A program made the position numbers and the translations under genes. The notes below the pieces were generated by a model. That model ran no database searches. It was not told where the DNA came from and saw only the letters and a program-made list of their open reading frames with translations. Source: Gammaproteobacteria bacterium RIFCSPHIGHO2_12_FULL_37_14 (GTDB taxonomy: Bacteria > Pseudomonadota > Gammaproteobacteria > DSM-16500). From it: a DNA stretch of 64,000 bases. Below, piece after piece: positions 10,906 through 20,968 of the stretch; the stretch's first letter is position 1, and every line of letters starts with the position of its first letter. The stretch spans positions 77,723 to 141,722 of the forward strand of contig MGXV01000040.1 of NCBI GenBank assembly GCA_001801485.1, given 5' to 3'.

Positions 10906-11946
10906 ATGTCGATTCGAATTGCAATTAATGGCTATGGCCGAATCGGGCGGAATATTTTACGCGCTCATTACGAAAAAAAACTTCATAAGGATATTCAAAT
11001 CGTTGCTGTTAATGATCTTGGTGATGTCGCCACTAATGTTTATCTGACGCGCCATGATACTACCCATGGTGAATTTCCTGGCGAGGTGTCAGTGGCTGGA
11101 AAAGATATGGTAGTGAATGGCGACAAAATTTGTGTTGTTGCTGAACGTGATCCAAAAAAACTTCCTTGGAAAGAATTAAATATTGATATTGTGTTTGAGT
11201 GTACAGGATTATTTACAAATAAAGAAAAAGCTTCTGCTCATTTGGAAGCGGGTGCTAAAAAAGTTATTATTTCTGCGCCAGCAACCGGAGTGGATGCAAC
11301 GATTGTATATGGAGTGAATGATGAAATCCTAAAAGCGACAGACACTGTTATTTCAAATGCATCCTGCACCACCAATTGCTTAGCCAGCATTGTCAAACCA
11401 TTGCATGAAACAGTAGGAATTGTCAGCGGGCTAATGAATACCGTGCATGCTTTTACCAACGATCAAAGTTTATTAGACGTTTATCATAGCGATTTACGAC
11501 GCGCGCGTTCTGCTACACAATCCATTATTCCAACCAAAACAGGAGCTGCTTCCGCGGTAGGACTGGTGCTACCCGAATTGAATGGCAAGTTAGATGGTTT
11601 TGCTGTGCGTGTGCCGACTATTAATGTTTCTTTAGTGGATCTTACGTTTGAGGCTAAGCGTGATACCACGGTCGATGAAATCCATGCGATTATTCGCAAG
11701 GCGGCGAATGGTCCGATGAGAGGCGTGCTTGCATTGAATGAAGAAGAACTGGTTTCTTGTGATTTTAATCATCATTCAGCTTCAGCAATTTTTGATACCT
11801 TTGGCACAAAAGTAATTGGCAAATTGGTAAAAGTATTGGCTTGGTATGATAACGAGTGGGGTTTTTCCAATCGCATGTTAGATGTTGCTGTTGTGTTGAT
11901 GGGTGTGCAATTGAAGGGGAAATCGTATGCCGTCCTCAATCGATGA
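10906..11946 (+). CDS. gap: Glyceraldehyde-3-phosphate dehydrogenase (type I)
   Basis: Oxidises glyceraldehyde 3-phosphate with NAD to 1,3-bisphosphoglycerate. 346 residues. Rossmann motif [10 protein letters not shown] at residues 6-15, catalytic Cys154 in SNASCTTNC, sugar-phosphate loop [10 protein letters not shown], and the C-terminal signature [12 protein letters not shown] are all present. The position after tkt and some N-terminal features recall erythrose-4-phosphate dehydrogenase (Epd), so Epd activity is an alternative. The ribosome site (ACAGGAGAATAC) is strong. Its last 20 bases overlap the start of the nucleoside phosphorylase gene, which suggests translational coupling and an operon joining glycolysis with nucleoside salvage. 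Confidence 0.94.
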   Translation: MSIRIAINGYGRIGRNILRAHYEKKLHKDIQIVAVNDLGDVATNVYLTRHDTTHGEFPGEVSVAGKDMVVNGDKICVVAERDPKKLPWKELNIDIVFECTGLFTNKEKASAHLEAGAKKVIISAPATGVDATIVYGVNDEILKATDTVISNASCTTNCLASIVKPLHETVGIVSGLMNTVHAFTNDQSLLDVYHSDLRRARSATQSIIPTKTGAASAVGLVLPELNGKLDGFAVRVPTINVSLVDLTFEAKRDTTVDEIHAIIRKAANGPMRGVLALNEEELVSCDFNHHSASAIFDTFGTKVIGKLVKVLAWYDNEWGFSNRMLDVAVVLMGVQLKGKSYAVLNR

Positions 11947-12760
11947 GGTGATGCAGGTTATACATCGTTATGCTCCAAAAGGATTTGCTCCAAAGATTGG
12001 CATGATTTTAGGGTCTGGGCTTTCTGCTTTAGCTGAACAAATTTCAAATCCAGTTTCCATTCCTTATCAAGCTATTCCCGGATTGCAAGGTGGATCCACC
12101 GCAGGCCATGCTTCATTATTGTTAATGGGATACTTGGGCGATACTCCTATCGTTTGTTTACGTGGAAGATTGCATTTATATGAAGGCATTCCTTACGAAG
12201 CTATTCGTACATTAATCCAAATTGTAAAAAAATTAGGTTGTCAAATTTTTATTGTGACGGCAGCAGCAGGTTCAATGCGAGAAGAAACATCACCGGGCGA
12301 TTTGATGATGATTACTGATCATATTAATTTTCATCCAGGAAATCCATTAGTGGGTCCGAATGATGAGAGTATTGGCCCACGGTTTGTTGCTTTGGAAGAT
12401 GCATATGACAATGGATTACAAGAAGTGATGGAAGCCGCAGCTAACAAATTAAATATTAAGTTACACAAAGGTATTTATATTTGTACTTTGGGTCCTTCAT
12501 TCGAAACACCTGCAGAAATTCGTGCATTTAAACAGTGGGGTGCTGACGCTGTAGGCATGTCAGTTGTTCCTGAAGTTATTCTGGCGCGACATTGCGGTAT
12601 GCGAGTTGCTTGTGTTGCAGCGATTACGAATGCTGCAGCGGGACTTAGCCAGGAAAAGCTCTCGCATGAACTGACTTTGCAATTCGGTGAAATTGCTGCA
12701 CGTAAATTAACAAAACTGATTCCCGAATTTATTAAGGGTGCAAACGCGCTGTATCTATAA
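11927..12760 (+). CDS. punA: Purine-nucleoside phosphorylase (trimeric, PunA/XapA type)
   Basis: Cleaves purine (deoxy)nucleosides with phosphate to the free base and (deoxy)ribose 1-phosphate. 277 residues, the usual size for the trimeric family. Visible motifs: [11 protein letters not shown] (phosphate loop, near residue 28), [14 protein letters not shown] (near residue 84), VTAAAGS, and the base-binding segment [11 protein letters not shown] followed by [12 protein letters not shown]. The start codon lies inside the end of gap. The product feeds DeoB and DeoC encoded downstream, so the gene starts a nucleoside degradation group. The symbol is by family; xapA or deoD labels may be used elsewhere. 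Confidence 0.92.
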   Translation: MPSSIDEVMQVIHRYAPKGFAPKIGMILGSGLSALAEQISNPVSIPYQAIPGLQGGSTAGHASLLLMGYLGDTPIVCLRGRLHLYEGIPYEAIRTLIQIVKKLGCQIFIVTAAAGSMREETSPGDLMMITDHINFHPGNPLVGPNDESIGPRFVALEDAYDNGLQEVMEAAANKLNIKLHKGIYICTLGPSFETPAEIRAFKQWGADAVGMSVVPEVILARHCGMRVACVAAITNAAAGLSQEKLSHELTLQFGEIAARKLTKLIPEFIKGANALYL

Positions 12761-12794
12761 CGTTGTTATTTAGAACGTGTTAACAATAGCTAAA

Positions 12795-13592
12795 ATGGTA
12801 ATTAATATGGAATGGACACAAGCTATTCATGATCATGTTGCTAGCTTACAACCTGTATCTATTACTAAAGCATTATTACAACGACTATTTTCATTGCTTG
12901 ATTTAACCAGTTTAAATGAAAGTGATAATAATGACACTATTGCTGCTTTTTTCGAAAAAGCAAATTCAGTTTATGGTCATGTTGCAGCGGTATGTATTTA
13001 TCCACGTTTCGTTCGTTTAGCTGTGACACAGTTTGCAGGCTCGCCCATTAAAGTAGCTACAGTGGTTAATTTTCCTGAAGGATCCTCTTCATTAAGTGAT
13101 GTACTCATTGAAATTAATCAAGCTTTAGAGGATGGCGCACAAGAAATTGATATGGTTTTTCCTTATTCGCGATATCTGGCGGGCGAACAACAATATTCAC
13201 GCGATTTTATTAGCGCCTGTCGAGCAGCTTGTGGAGCAAAGGCGGTGCTTAAGGTTATATTGGAAACAGGCGCATTAGGGGATTCCGTTATCATTGCAGA
13301 TGCTTGTTATGCAGCAATGATGGCAGGCGCTGATTTTGTGAAAACCTCCACTGGGAAAATTGCACAAGGCGCAACACTTGAGGCTGCTGCTGCAATGTTA
13401 TTAGTCATCAAGCATGCTCGCGCTCAACTCAAGCATGAAGTGGGATTAAAAGTATCCGGCGGCATACGAGACATCCAGCAAGCTGCTCAATATATGCAAT
13501 TGCTTGAGAATATGATGGGATCTGCATGGATTACCCCGCACACTTTTCGTATAGGCGCCAGTCAGTTGGTGAATGAAATTTTAGCTCAATAA
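12795..13592 (+). CDS. deoC: Deoxyribose-phosphate aldolase
   Basis: Splits 2-deoxyribose 5-phosphate into glyceraldehyde 3-phosphate and acetaldehyde. The class I aldolase Schiff-base lysine is in the motif DFVKTSTGK (Lys183 counted from this start); VKVILETG and LKVSGGIRD segments complete the barrel. Three starts are possible: GTG 12777, ATG 12795 and ATG 12807; none has a strong ribosome site. I use the middle one, and the family usually starts about where 12807 lies. The gene follows punA by about 30 bases; glyceraldehyde 3-phosphate from this enzyme is the substrate of the gap product encoded in the same group. Confidence 0.93.
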   Translation: MVINMEWTQAIHDHVASLQPVSITKALLQRLFSLLDLTSLNESDNNDTIAAFFEKANSVYGHVAAVCIYPRFVRLAVTQFAGSPIKVATVVNFPEGSSSLSDVLIEINQALEDGAQEIDMVFPYSRYLAGEQQYSRDFISACRAACGAKAVLKVILETGALGDSVIIADACYAAMMAGADFVKTSTGKIAQGATLEAAAAMLLVIKHARAQLKHEVGLKVSGGIRDIQQAAQYMQLLENMMGSAWITPHTFRIGASQLVNEILAQ

Positions 13593-13653
13593 ATATTTTA
13601 TAGCATACCTCGCAACTTATGTTTAAAATGAGATTTTTCTTGGACGGCATGCT

Positions 13654-14946
13654 ATGTCTCATCCTCACCAACATGAAAAAACGGCTCATACAACCTTGGC
13701 TTGGGCGGTGATATTAACAGCATCATTATTCTTTTTTTATGAGTTCATTCAACTGAATCTATTTAATGCAATTGATGAGCCACTCATGCGGGATTTTGGA
13801 TTAACGTCTGCCCAACTAGGCCAGCTTTCTTCTATGTATTTTTATGCAAATGCTATTTTTCTTTTTCCAGCAGGAAATATGTTAGATCGTTTTTCAACTA
13901 AAAAATTGCTGTTATTTGCTGTTGCAATTTGCACTATTGGCACATTTATTTTTGCCTTAGCAAAAGAGGTGAAGATGGCTGGATTCGGTAGATTTTTAGT
14001 GGGAAGTGGGGCTTCATTCTGTTTTTTAAGCTGTATCCGAATTGCTTCTCGCTGGTTTTCTCCACATCGCATGGCATTTGTAACGGGTATGGTCGTCGTC
14101 ATGGCAATGCTGGGTGGTTTAGTTGCGCAAACGCCATTTGCATTATTAGTTGAATATGTGGATGGATGGCGTCCTGCTGTTTTAATTGACGCTTCTTTAG
14201 GAATTATTATTTATCTTGCTATTGCTTTCATTGTGCAAGATAGGCCGCCAGATGCGCAGGAAGAAGCTAAAATTGATCAGCAACATTTACAACGATTGGG
14301 TTTGTGGCGATGTATTAAATTGGCCGCGTTGAATTCGCAAAATTGGTGGGGCGGTATCTATACGTCATTGATGAATTTACCTGTTTTTTTATTAGGAGCG
14401 CTTTGGGGCATGCACTACCTGGTGACAGTTCGTCATATCACGCTGGTGCAAGCTTCTTATGCAACCACGATGTTTTTTATTGGAGTGATTATCGGTTCAC
14501 CATTGTTTGGTTGGTTTTCAGATAAGATTGGACGCCGTGTTTTACCGATGATAGTAGGAGCAATTTTATCACTCTTAATTATGTTCATATTAATGTACAT
14601 GCCGGATTTATCGCTACAATCAATTGTGATTCTATTTTTATTAATTGGATTAGTCACTAGTTCACAAGTATTGTCTTATCCTACTATTGCGGAACTGAAT
14701 CCTATTTATTTAACTAGTACAGCGGTGAGTATTGCTTCCATTTGCATTATGATCAGTGGATTTATTTTCCAACCTTTTTTTGGCTGGATCATGGAACAAA
14801 GCAAAGCTCATACTGTTATTAACGGTATGACAATTTATACCTCACGAGATTTTGATTTAGCGATGATGATTATGCCTGTTGCATTTATCGTCGCGCTTAT
14901 TGTCACACTTTTTATTCGCGAAACATATTGTCGTTCTCGTGCGTAA
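13654..14946 (+). CDS. Major facilitator superfamily transporter
   Basis: A 430-residue protein with about twelve transmembrane helices. The MFS loop 2-3 signature appears as [13 protein letters not shown] (near residue 73) and its half-repeat as [13 protein letters not shown] (near residue 286). It sits between deoC and deoB, so import of nucleosides or another pentose-bearing compound is a reasonable inference, but MFS substrate ranges cannot be read from sequence. Close-looking carriers are common in intracellular Legionella-like bacteria, where many import host metabolites. The start ATG at 13654 is preceded by a weak GGACGG-like ribosome site. Confidence 0.9.
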   Translation: MSHPHQHEKTAHTTLAWAVILTASLFFFYEFIQLNLFNAIDEPLMRDFGLTSAQLGQLSSMYFYANAIFLFPAGNMLDRFSTKKLLLFAVAICTIGTFIFALAKEVKMAGFGRFLVGSGASFCFLSCIRIASRWFSPHRMAFVTGMVVVMAMLGGLVAQTPFALLVEYVDGWRPAVLIDASLGIIIYLAIAFIVQDRPPDAQEEAKIDQQHLQRLGLWRCIKLAALNSQNWWGGIYTSLMNLPVFLLGALWGMHYLVTVRHITLVQASYATTMFFIGVIIGSPLFGWFSDKIGRRVLPMIVGAILSLLIMFILMYMPDLSLQSIVILFLLIGLVTSSQVLSYPTIAELNPIYLTSTAVSIASICIMISGFIFQPFFGWIMEQSKAHTVINGMTIYTSRDFDLAMMIMPVAFIVALIVTLFIRETYCRSRA

Positions 14947-14974
14947 AATGATTCTTGTCAAAGAGAGAAAATGC

Positions 14975-16198
14975 ATGCCCCGTGCTTTTATTATCATGCT
15001 TGATTCTTTTGGATTAGGCGCCACTCCAGATGCAAATAAATATGGTGATGCAGGCGCTAATACGTTGCTGCATATTGCAGAGTATTGTCAACAAGGCAAG
15101 GCAGATCAAATCAATATACGTTCTGGTCCTTTATCTCTTCCAAACCTTACTCGTTTGGGATTAAATGCTGCCGCGAAGCTTGCGAAGCAAAATAATATTT
15201 CTATTCCTGGTCTTGATACTCCAGTAGCTATACAAGCTGCTTATGGTTGTGCAAAAGAAATGAGTTTAGGGAAAGATACACAAAGTGGCCATTGGGAAAT
15301 GGCTGGAGTACCAGTTTTATTTGAATGGGGTTATTTTTCTCCAAAGTATCCAAGTTTTCCTCAGGAATTAGTAGATAATTTAATTTTACGTGGGCAATTA
15401 CCTGGCGTATTAGGTAATAAGCATGCTTCTGGCACAGTGATTATTAATGAATTGGGCGAGGAGCATCAAAAAACTAACAAGCCTATCGTTTATACCTCTG
15501 CGGATAGTGTATTTCAAATTGCTGCACATGAAGAAACCTTTGGTTTGCAACGTCTTTATGATGTTTGCGGAATTGCTCGCGAATTAGTAGATCAATATAA
15601 TATTGGTCGAGTGATTGCACGGCCATTCTTAGGAGCATCTGGACAATATTATCGAACAGGCAATCGGCATGATTATGCCACTCCTCCGCCAGCCCCGACT
15701 TTATTAGATGTTTTGGTGCAACATGGAGGTGAGGTGATGGCAATTGGTAAGGTCGCGGATATCTACGCTAATCATGGAATTACGAAAACGATAAAAGCAA
15801 ATGGCAATCAGGCTTTGTTTGCTGCTTTTCTTGAAGAAGCAAAACAAGCACCGGATCGTAGCATAACATTTGTAAATTTAGTTGATTTTGATATGGTGTA
15901 CGGCCACAGACGGGATGTCATTGGTTATGCGAAAGCGCTAGAAGATTTTGATACCTGGCTTCCAGCACTGGAGAAAATCTTAAAAGCTGGTGATATGGTC
16001 ATCATGACGGCTGATCATGGCTGCGATCCTAGTTGGCCGGGTTCGGATCATACTCGCGAATTCGTTCCAGTGCTTGCATTTGGACCAAGTATTCAGCCTG
16101 GGTCGATAGGGATACGTGAAACATTTGCCGATATAGGCCAAAGTATCGCTAAGCATCTTGCTTTGCCAGCTCTGAAATATGGTACGGCGTTTGTATGA
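14975..16198 (+). CDS. deoB: Phosphopentomutase
   Basis: Interconverts (deoxy)ribose 1-phosphate and 5-phosphate, linking punA to deoC and tkt. Alkaline-phosphatase superfamily with a two-metal site: N-terminal [13 protein letters not shown] (first Asp), [11 protein letters not shown] containing the phosphorylated Thr, and C-terminal [10 protein letters not shown] plus [10 protein letters not shown] place the start at 14975 (protein begins MPRAFIIML), giving 407 residues, the family length; the open frame extends 96 bases further upstream into the transporter gene but that part is not family-like. AAGAGAG eight bases upstream is the likely ribosome site. Confidence 0.96.
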   Translation: MPRAFIIMLDSFGLGATPDANKYGDAGANTLLHIAEYCQQGKADQINIRSGPLSLPNLTRLGLNAAAKLAKQNNISIPGLDTPVAIQAAYGCAKEMSLGKDTQSGHWEMAGVPVLFEWGYFSPKYPSFPQELVDNLILRGQLPGVLGNKHASGTVIINELGEEHQKTNKPIVYTSADSVFQIAAHEETFGLQRLYDVCGIARELVDQYNIGRVIARPFLGASGQYYRTGNRHDYATPPPAPTLLDVLVQHGGEVMAIGKVADIYANHGITKTIKANGNQALFAAFLEEAKQAPDRSITFVNLVDFDMVYGHRRDVIGYAKALEDFDTWLPALEKILKAGDMVIMTADHGCDPSWPGSDHTREFVPVLAFGPSIQPGSIGIRETFADIGQSIAKHLALPALKYGTAFV

Positions 16199-16203
16199 TG
16201 GCG

Positions 16204-16761
16204 CTACAACAATCTGTCATTATTGCGTACTAAACTTAAAAATTCAGCACGCGAACGCGAATCATCTCTTAATAATCCCAACATGACAGAAGTGCTCATA
16301 ATAGAATTTTGTTTTTCTACGCCGCGCATCATCATACATAGATGTTGTGCCTCAATAATAATTCCCACGCCTTTTGCTTGGGTGACTTGCAAAACAGTTT
16401 GGGCAATTTCTTTTGTCAGATTTTCTTGAACTTGTAAACGCCTTGCATGCATATCAACAATGCGAGCTATTTTGGATAATCCAATAATTTTGCCATTTGG
16501 CACGTATGCTACATGACATTTTCCAATAAATGGCAGTAAATGATGTTCGCATAATGAGTAAAGCTCAATATTTTTAACTAACACCATTTCATCGTTGTCT
16601 GATTGGAATAACGCTCCATTGACAATTTTATCGATGGATTGATGATAACCTTGAGTTAAAAATTCTAAAGCTTTAGCAGCTCGTTTAGGAGTGTCTTTTA
16701 ATCCTTCTCGCTCAGGATCTTCTCCCAGTGCTTGAATAATTTGTTTGAAATACTTTTCCAT
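16204..16761 (-). CDS. folE: GTP cyclohydrolase I
   Basis: First enzyme of tetrahydrofolate (and possibly queuosine) synthesis, converting GTP to dihydroneopterin triphosphate. 185 residues, a compact form of the family. The zinc-binding CEHHLLPF motif is near residue 71, followed by [24 protein letters not shown] and the second zinc ligand in [11 protein letters not shown] near residue 142. It is convergent with deoB (5 bases apart) and follows the HIT-family gene by 12 bases on the same strand, so the two are probably cotranscribed. Confidence 0.97.
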   Translation of the reverse strand: MEKYFKQIIQALGEDPEREGLKDTPKRAAKALEFLTQGYHQSIDKIVNGALFQSDNDEMVLVKNIELYSLCEHHLLPFIGKCHVAYVPNGKIIGLSKIARIVDMHARRLQVQENLTKEIAQTVLQVTQAKGVGIIIEAQHLCMMMRGVEKQNSIMSTSVMLGLLRDDSRSRAEFLSLVRNNDRLL

Positions 16762-16773
16762 CGCGCTTTCACC

Positions 16774-17118
16774 TCAACCTGGAGGCCATGATAGCCTTCT
16801 ACCACCTAATAAATGTAAATGAACATGAAATACGCTTTGACCTGCACCTGCATTGCAATTAAACACTAAACGATAACCTTCGTCGGCGATGCCGAGTTGT
16901 TTGGCTAACATGACGCCTATTTTTATAGCGTGGCCAATCAAATCACTATCTTCATCGTGTAGATCATTCAATGTAGCAATATGTTTTTGTGGAATAATTA
17001 TTTTATGATGGGGTGCTTGAGGGTTAATATCATCAAAAGCCACGATTTCATCATCCCGATACATAATTTTAGCCGGTATTTCTCCACTCGCAATTTTACA
17101 AAATAAACAATCTTTCAT
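16774..17118 (-). CDS. hinT: HIT-family nucleotide hydrolase (HinT-like)
   Basis: A 114-residue purine nucleoside phosphoramidase-like protein. The histidine triad is present as SVFHVHLHLLGG near the C-terminus; the N-terminal CLFCKIASGEIP and the middle HHKIIIPQKHIATL are typical. I choose the ATG at 17118 because it begins the conserved MKDCLFCKI and has an AAAGGA ribosome site seven bases upstream; the open frame runs 36 bases further. The mature C-terminus ends LSWPPG, as in HinT proteins. Precedes folE in a two-gene minus-strand operon. Confidence 0.94.
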   Translation of the reverse strand: MKDCLFCKIASGEIPAKIMYRDDEIVAFDDINPQAPHHKIIIPQKHIATLNDLHDEDSDLIGHAIKIGVMLAKQLGIADEGYRLVFNCNAGAGQSVFHVHLHLLGGRRLSWPPG

Positions 17119-17281
17119 TGCAATTCCTTTAGGATAAAAGAGTTTGAACGCCATAGTGTAAAAGATTGCGCAATGACTTGCAAAATTGTTAATGGAAAGT
17201 ACACTAAGCGCATTATTTAAAAAAACGTAATAAACTAACTAATTGATTTTTAAATTTTTTTATTAGAGAGGACGAAGCGTC

Positions 17282-17818
17282 ATGAGATTAGAGCACTTGC
17301 CAGCAGGTCTAAACATTCCTGAGGATATCAATGTAGTGATTGAAATACCGTCAAATAGTAGTCCTATCAAATATGAGGTGGATAAAGAAAGCGGTATGGT
17401 AATGGTGGATCGGTTTTTAGGTACTTCCATGTTTTATCCTTGTGAATATGGTTTTGTTCCTCATACTTTATCAGAGGATGGTGATCCCTTAGATGTTTTG
17501 GTAATTTCTCCTTATTCTTTGTCGCCAGGTATCGTCATACGATGTCGCCCGATAGGTATGTTGCGAATGAGTGATGAATCTGGCAAAGATGCAAAAATAC
17601 TCGCGGTTCCTATTAGTAAATTGACAACCCGTTATCAGCATATTCACCAGCCCGAAGACTTAGGACAGGAATTCTTAGCTTCTATCGAGCATTTTTTTCA
17701 ACATTACAAAGATCTTGAAAAGGGAAAATGGGTAAAGATTGAGAATTGGGAACAAGTAGATGCTGCGAAGCAAGAAATCTTAAGTAGCGTGAAACGGTAT
17801 CATGAAAGAGTTATTTAG
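17282..17818 (+). CDS. ppa: Inorganic pyrophosphatase
   Basis: Hydrolyses pyrophosphate released by biosynthetic reactions. 178 residues, typical of bacterial family I enzymes. Substrate and metal residues are seen in [41 protein letters not shown] (the DGDPLD metal motif) and DAKILAVP. A good AGAGAGGACGAAG ribosome site precedes the ATG. The gene stands alone and ends in a strong intrinsic terminator ten bases after its stop. Confidence 0.97.
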   Translation: MRLEHLPAGLNIPEDINVVIEIPSNSSPIKYEVDKESGMVMVDRFLGTSMFYPCEYGFVPHTLSEDGDPLDVLVISPYSLSPGIVIRCRPIGMLRMSDESGKDAKILAVPISKLTTRYQHIHQPEDLGQEFLASIEHFFQHYKDLEKGKWVKIENWEQVDAAKQEILSSVKRYHERVI

Positions 17819-17827
17819 TGAATAACT

Positions 17828-17863
17828 AAAAGGGGCAGCTTAATCCTTAAGCTGCCCCTTTTT
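17828..17863 (+). terminator. Intrinsic terminator of ppa
   Basis: Perfect 16-base arms (17828-17843 and 17847-17862, core GGGGCAGCTTAA) with a three-base TCC loop, followed by the end of a T run. Ten bases after the ppa stop codon. The A-rich left arm lets it work in the reverse direction as well. Confidence 0.95.
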
Positions 17864-17971
17864 GCCTACCTAGGCTTCCTGGCCCATTCTGCCATTGTCC
17901 TTGGCAGTATCATCCGTAATGGTGCTGCATCAATTCCTTGATGCCTGTCCTTAATATTCATCCATGAATAT
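17864..17971. repeat. Array of small hairpins with CC-containing loops
   Basis: Directly after the ppa terminator, at least four clear inverted repeats follow one another: GCCTA-CC-TAGGC (17864-17875), TGCCA-7 bases-TGGCA (17890-17906), GCATCAA-TTCC-TTGATGC (17927-17944) and ATATTCAT-CC-ATGAATAT (17954-17971). A weaker one lies at about 17909-17923. Each loop contains CC. The arms differ, so this is a repeated architecture rather than a repeated sequence. From 17972 to 18186 I see no gene, only AT-rich sequence. Confidence 0.6.
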
Positions 17972-18186
17972 CTCTAGATTATCAAAATGATTCGAACAAG
18001 CTATGCTTTTTTAATTAAGGGGAAACACTCACTTTTCTTAATGTTGGGATGGGAAATATCTTAGATTCAAAGAGTTAAAATCCTTAAGAGAAGCTTAGAT
18101 GGGCTGTAATCTCAATCATTGTTAATCTTTTATCGCACACAAATAATAGCTAATCTCTCACACACAAATCATTTTTAGATAAATAG

Positions 18187-18477
18187 TTACTGGGAAAAAT
18201 TTAAAAATTTATTTTTTATTTTGAGCAGGAATTTTAATTTTGATCCTAAAAAAACCATCAACAAACAGGCACCAAAAATGATTGCGGCAATATAAACAGG
18301 CAATAATCCTAGAATTAATAAATGTTTTGTGATAGTTAAATGGTGAGCTTGATGAATGATAGCGGAAATTGAGCAATGAAATATACTATCTTGGATAAGA
18401 AAAGCATAAATGAAGTATGTTAACGCCATTAATATGGCTGTTATGCTCACCCATTGAAATACCAATTTCTTAATCAT
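18187..18477 (-). CDS. Small hypothetical membrane protein
   Basis: A 96-residue open frame with two strongly hydrophobic stretches (about residues 8-29 and 52-80) and a basic, Lys-rich C-terminal tail predicted to be cytoplasmic. Two His pairs lie in the loop between the helices. No family recognised. A weak TAGG ribosome site lies nine bases before the ATG. It is isolated between the hairpin array and psd, and could be a real small membrane protein or a decaying gene. Confidence 0.5.
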   Translation of the reverse strand: MIKKLVFQWVSITAILMALTYFIYAFLIQDSIFHCSISAIIHQAHHLTITKHLLILGLLPVYIAAIIFGACLLMVFLGSKLKFLLKIKNKFLNFSQ

Positions 18478-18576
18478 AAAAAATAACCTAAATTTAGCAA
18501 GTTAATATCCATCGCCATGCATACACTGCCGGGATGATGTTGTGGATTAGTTTAAAGAAACTATCTTAAGAGAAGC

Positions 18577-19449
18577 TTAATATTCATAAGGCTTTTTCGA
18601 TTGAGGATCATTAATCCTTCCCAAGCGTTCGCCTAGGTGAATCATTGAGCTTGCTTTTAGTGAGGGTGTCCAGATAATACGGCTTTTTTCGAATAATAAG
18701 ATAACGGTTGATCCTACTTTAAAATAACCTAACTCCGCCCCTTGTGATAATTTGATATCTTGTTGGGTGGGAATGACGAAAATCTTTTTTTCTCGAAGCG
18801 GTTGCTTTAGCCAAGTCGTTTGTATGTTTCCGACAATCATTGCTCCAACTAAAATGACGGCCATTTTTCCTGCTTCAGTATTGAAGACGGCTACTAGACG
18901 TTCATTACGACTAAAGAGGCGTGGTACGTAATCTGTTGTGATCAGATTGACAGAAAATAACCTACCTGGAATATAAATAGTTTGTTCTAATTGACCGTCT
19001 AAGGGCATATGTACCCGGTGGTAGTTTTGTGGAGCCAAATAAAATGTTGCATAACAACCATTGTAAAAATGCTTAGCCAAGTGTTTCTCGTTTCCTAGTA
19101 TTCCTTCAAGATCATAATAATGATTTTTCGCTTGAAGCAGCTGATTTGTCTGAATGCTACCAATTTGAGTCAGGGTGCCATCGACTGGGCTACTCACTGC
19201 AAACGGTTCTTTACAAATTGTTCTGAGTGCTGGTTTTAATTGCCGGATAAAAAATTGATTAAATGAAGAATAAGATAGAGGATTTTCTATCCTTGCTTCA
19301 TGTAAATTGACTGCATATCGTTTAAGGAAGCGTTTGATTAAGAAATTTTTTAGCCAGGGAGTTTCAGATTCTGCTAACCATCCCATAAAATGGGTTAACC
19401 AGTGATGAGGGGTAAAATACTGTAAAAATATAAACACATGTTTTGGCAT
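18577..19449 (-). CDS. psd: Phosphatidylserine decarboxylase proenzyme
   Basis: Makes phosphatidylethanolamine by decarboxylating phosphatidylserine at the inner membrane. 290 residues. The self-cleavage site is the VGST motif with Ser247, which becomes the pyruvoyl group of the small subunit (the family more often has LGST). Conserved FNQFFIRQLKPALRT, SPVDGTLTQIG and YHRVHMP segments, the last with the essential His, are present. It is the last gene of a minus-strand series surf1-ctaA-ctaB-sco-psd, 5 bases after sco, so it is probably cotranscribed with the oxidase assembly genes although its function is separate. Confidence 0.96.
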   Translation of the reverse strand: MPKHVFIFLQYFTPHHWLTHFMGWLAESETPWLKNFLIKRFLKRYAVNLHEARIENPLSYSSFNQFFIRQLKPALRTICKEPFAVSSPVDGTLTQIGSIQTNQLLQAKNHYYDLEGILGNEKHLAKHFYNGCYATFYLAPQNYHRVHMPLDGQLEQTIYIPGRLFSVNLITTDYVPRLFSRNERLVAVFNTEAGKMAVILVGAMIVGNIQTTWLKQPLREKKIFVIPTQQDIKLSQGAELGYFKVGSTVILLFEKSRIIWTPSLKASSMIHLGERLGRINDPQSKKPYEY

Positions 19450-19454
19450 TTCTA

Positions 19455-20093
19455 CTACCCTAAGATCCTAATGCTTTCCACAAATGCTTTACTAAATTGT
19501 TCCGGATTCATTCCGGACTTGAATAAACCTGCCCATTTTCCTTGCGGATTAATCAATAAAATAGATGCGGTATGTTGAATTTGGTAGGAGGTATCTGAAT
19601 TATCTTGCGTAGAAAAAATACCTAGCTGGCTTTGTAGTTTTCGAATTTCTTGAATTTGACCAGTCGCACCAATGAAATCTGGATGAAAGGATCGGGTATA
19701 AGCTAATAAGGTGTTAGCATTATCTCGGCTAGGATCTAGCGAGATGAGTACAACTTGCAAATCAGGATAGATGGGTTGAAGTTTGATATAAGCACTTTTT
19801 AACATATCTAAAGTGGTTGGACAGATTGTTGAACAATGCGTGAAGCCAAAAAATAATAATGTCCAATGGTGACGAAATCCTTGCTCAGTAAAGGCGTGAT
19901 TATCTGCTGTTGTTAATTTAAAAGGTTTGATGTCACGCGCAATTGGAAAAATCAAACCTGTATCATCTGGCAATGTCGTTGGCGATGATGGATGGCGAAG
20001 ATGATAAACAAATAAAGAGGTAATCAGTGCAGAACAGAAAAAAACAATTAAAAAAATGATTTTTTGATGTGTGATTGGGGAGTTGTTTTTCAT
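19455..20093 (-). CDS. sco: SCO1/SenC-type copper chaperone for cytochrome oxidase
   Basis: A 212-residue thioredoxin-fold protein anchored by an N-terminal helix (about residues 12-31) with the rest in the periplasm. The copper motif is HCSTICPTT with Cys87 and Cys91; the third ligand His is in YQIQHTASILLINPQG. SCO proteins deliver copper to the CuA site of oxidase subunit II, which here is encoded at 39457-41181. It lies two bases after ctaB and five before psd on the same strand. Confidence 0.94.
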   Translation of the reverse strand: MKNNSPITHQKIIFLIVFFCSALITSLFVYHLRHPSSPTTLPDDTGLIFPIARDIKPFKLTTADNHAFTEQGFRHHWTLLFFGFTHCSTICPTTLDMLKSAYIKLQPIYPDLQVVLISLDPSRDNANTLLAYTRSFHPDFIGATGQIQEIRKLQSQLGIFSTQDNSDTSYQIQHTASILLINPQGKWAGLFKSGMNPEQFSKAFVESIRILG

Positions 20094-20095
20094 GA

Positions 20096-20968
20096 TTAGG
20101 TAACCGTCAAGTGATGATCTAGCAAAATAATTAAAAATAATCCAGTTAAATAAATGAGGGAGTAATGAAATGTTTTTAGGGCGATCTGTTTGTCATTCGT
20201 TGCAAATTGCAATTTCAAAGCATAGATAATCAAGCCAGCATCTAATAACAAAACACCAATTAGATATAATTCTCCACTCATTCCGATAGCAAATGGCAAT
20301 AAGCTACAGGCGATAGTCAGCAAACTATACATTACAATATTAAATTTAGTAAACGTAATCCCATGAGTAATGGGTAACATGGGGACAGTCGTTAATTTAT
20401 ATTCATCATAACGATGCAAACATAATGCCCAAAAATGTGCGGGTGTCCAAGTAAAAATGATTAGCACTAATAACCAGCTCTCTGGATCTAAGCGCCCTGT
20501 TGCTGCGGTCCAGCCTAATAAAGGCGGCATAGCACCGGCTAATCCACCGATAACAATATTTTGTGAGGTAGCATGTTTAAGATAGAGAGAATAAATGCCA
20601 GCATAACCACCAGCAGCTAATAAAGTTAATAATGCTGTCAGCGGATTAACGTAGAAATACAATATCAGTAAACCAAGCGCACCTTGTAAGATAGCAAAAG
20701 CCCAAGCTGAAGCTAGTGTGATTTTTCCTGAGGCAAGTGGCCGATTTTTAGTGCGCTCCATTAGCGCATCAGTGTGTCTATCAATAATATGATTTAAAGT
20801 TTCGGCTGAGCCACAAATCAGTGCAATACCAAGTGTTGCGCTTATCCATACTATCCAAGAAATCGGCTCACCTGTGGCTAAATACATCCCTGCCCAGGTA
20901 GTGAGTAACATTAATAAGACGACTCTGGGTTTGCACAAGATAAAGTAATTACGTAATACGGAGGTCAT
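20096..20968 (-). CDS. ctaB: Protoheme IX farnesyltransferase (heme O synthase)
   Basis: Converts heme B to heme O for the terminal oxidase. 290 residues with about nine membrane helices of the UbiA superfamily. The first prenyl-diphosphate motif is visible as NHIIDRHTDALMERTKNRPLASG and the second conserved region as WTPAHFWALCLHRYDEY. The start overlaps the end of ctaA by 20 bases, indicating coupling. Also called cyoE. Confidence 0.96.
   Translation of the reverse strand: MTSVLRNYFILCKPRVVLLMLLTTWAGMYLATGEPISWIVWISATLGIALICGSAETLNHIIDRHTDALMERTKNRPLASGKITLASAWAFAILQGALGLLILYFYVNPLTALLTLLAAGGYAGIYSLYLKHATSQNIVIGGLAGAMPPLLGWTAATGRLDPESWLLVLIIFTWTPAHFWALCLHRYDEYKLTTVPMLPITHGITFTKFNIVMYSLLTIACSLLPFAIGMSGELYLIGVLLLDAGLIIYALKLQFATNDKQIALKTFHYSLIYLTGLFLIILLDHHLTVT

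Noticed and set aside
10906..11946. Assignment as erythrose-4-phosphate dehydrogenase (epd)
   Set aside because: The position after tkt is epd-like, but motifs are also those of general type I GAPDH and the metabolic context favours gap; not fully excluded.
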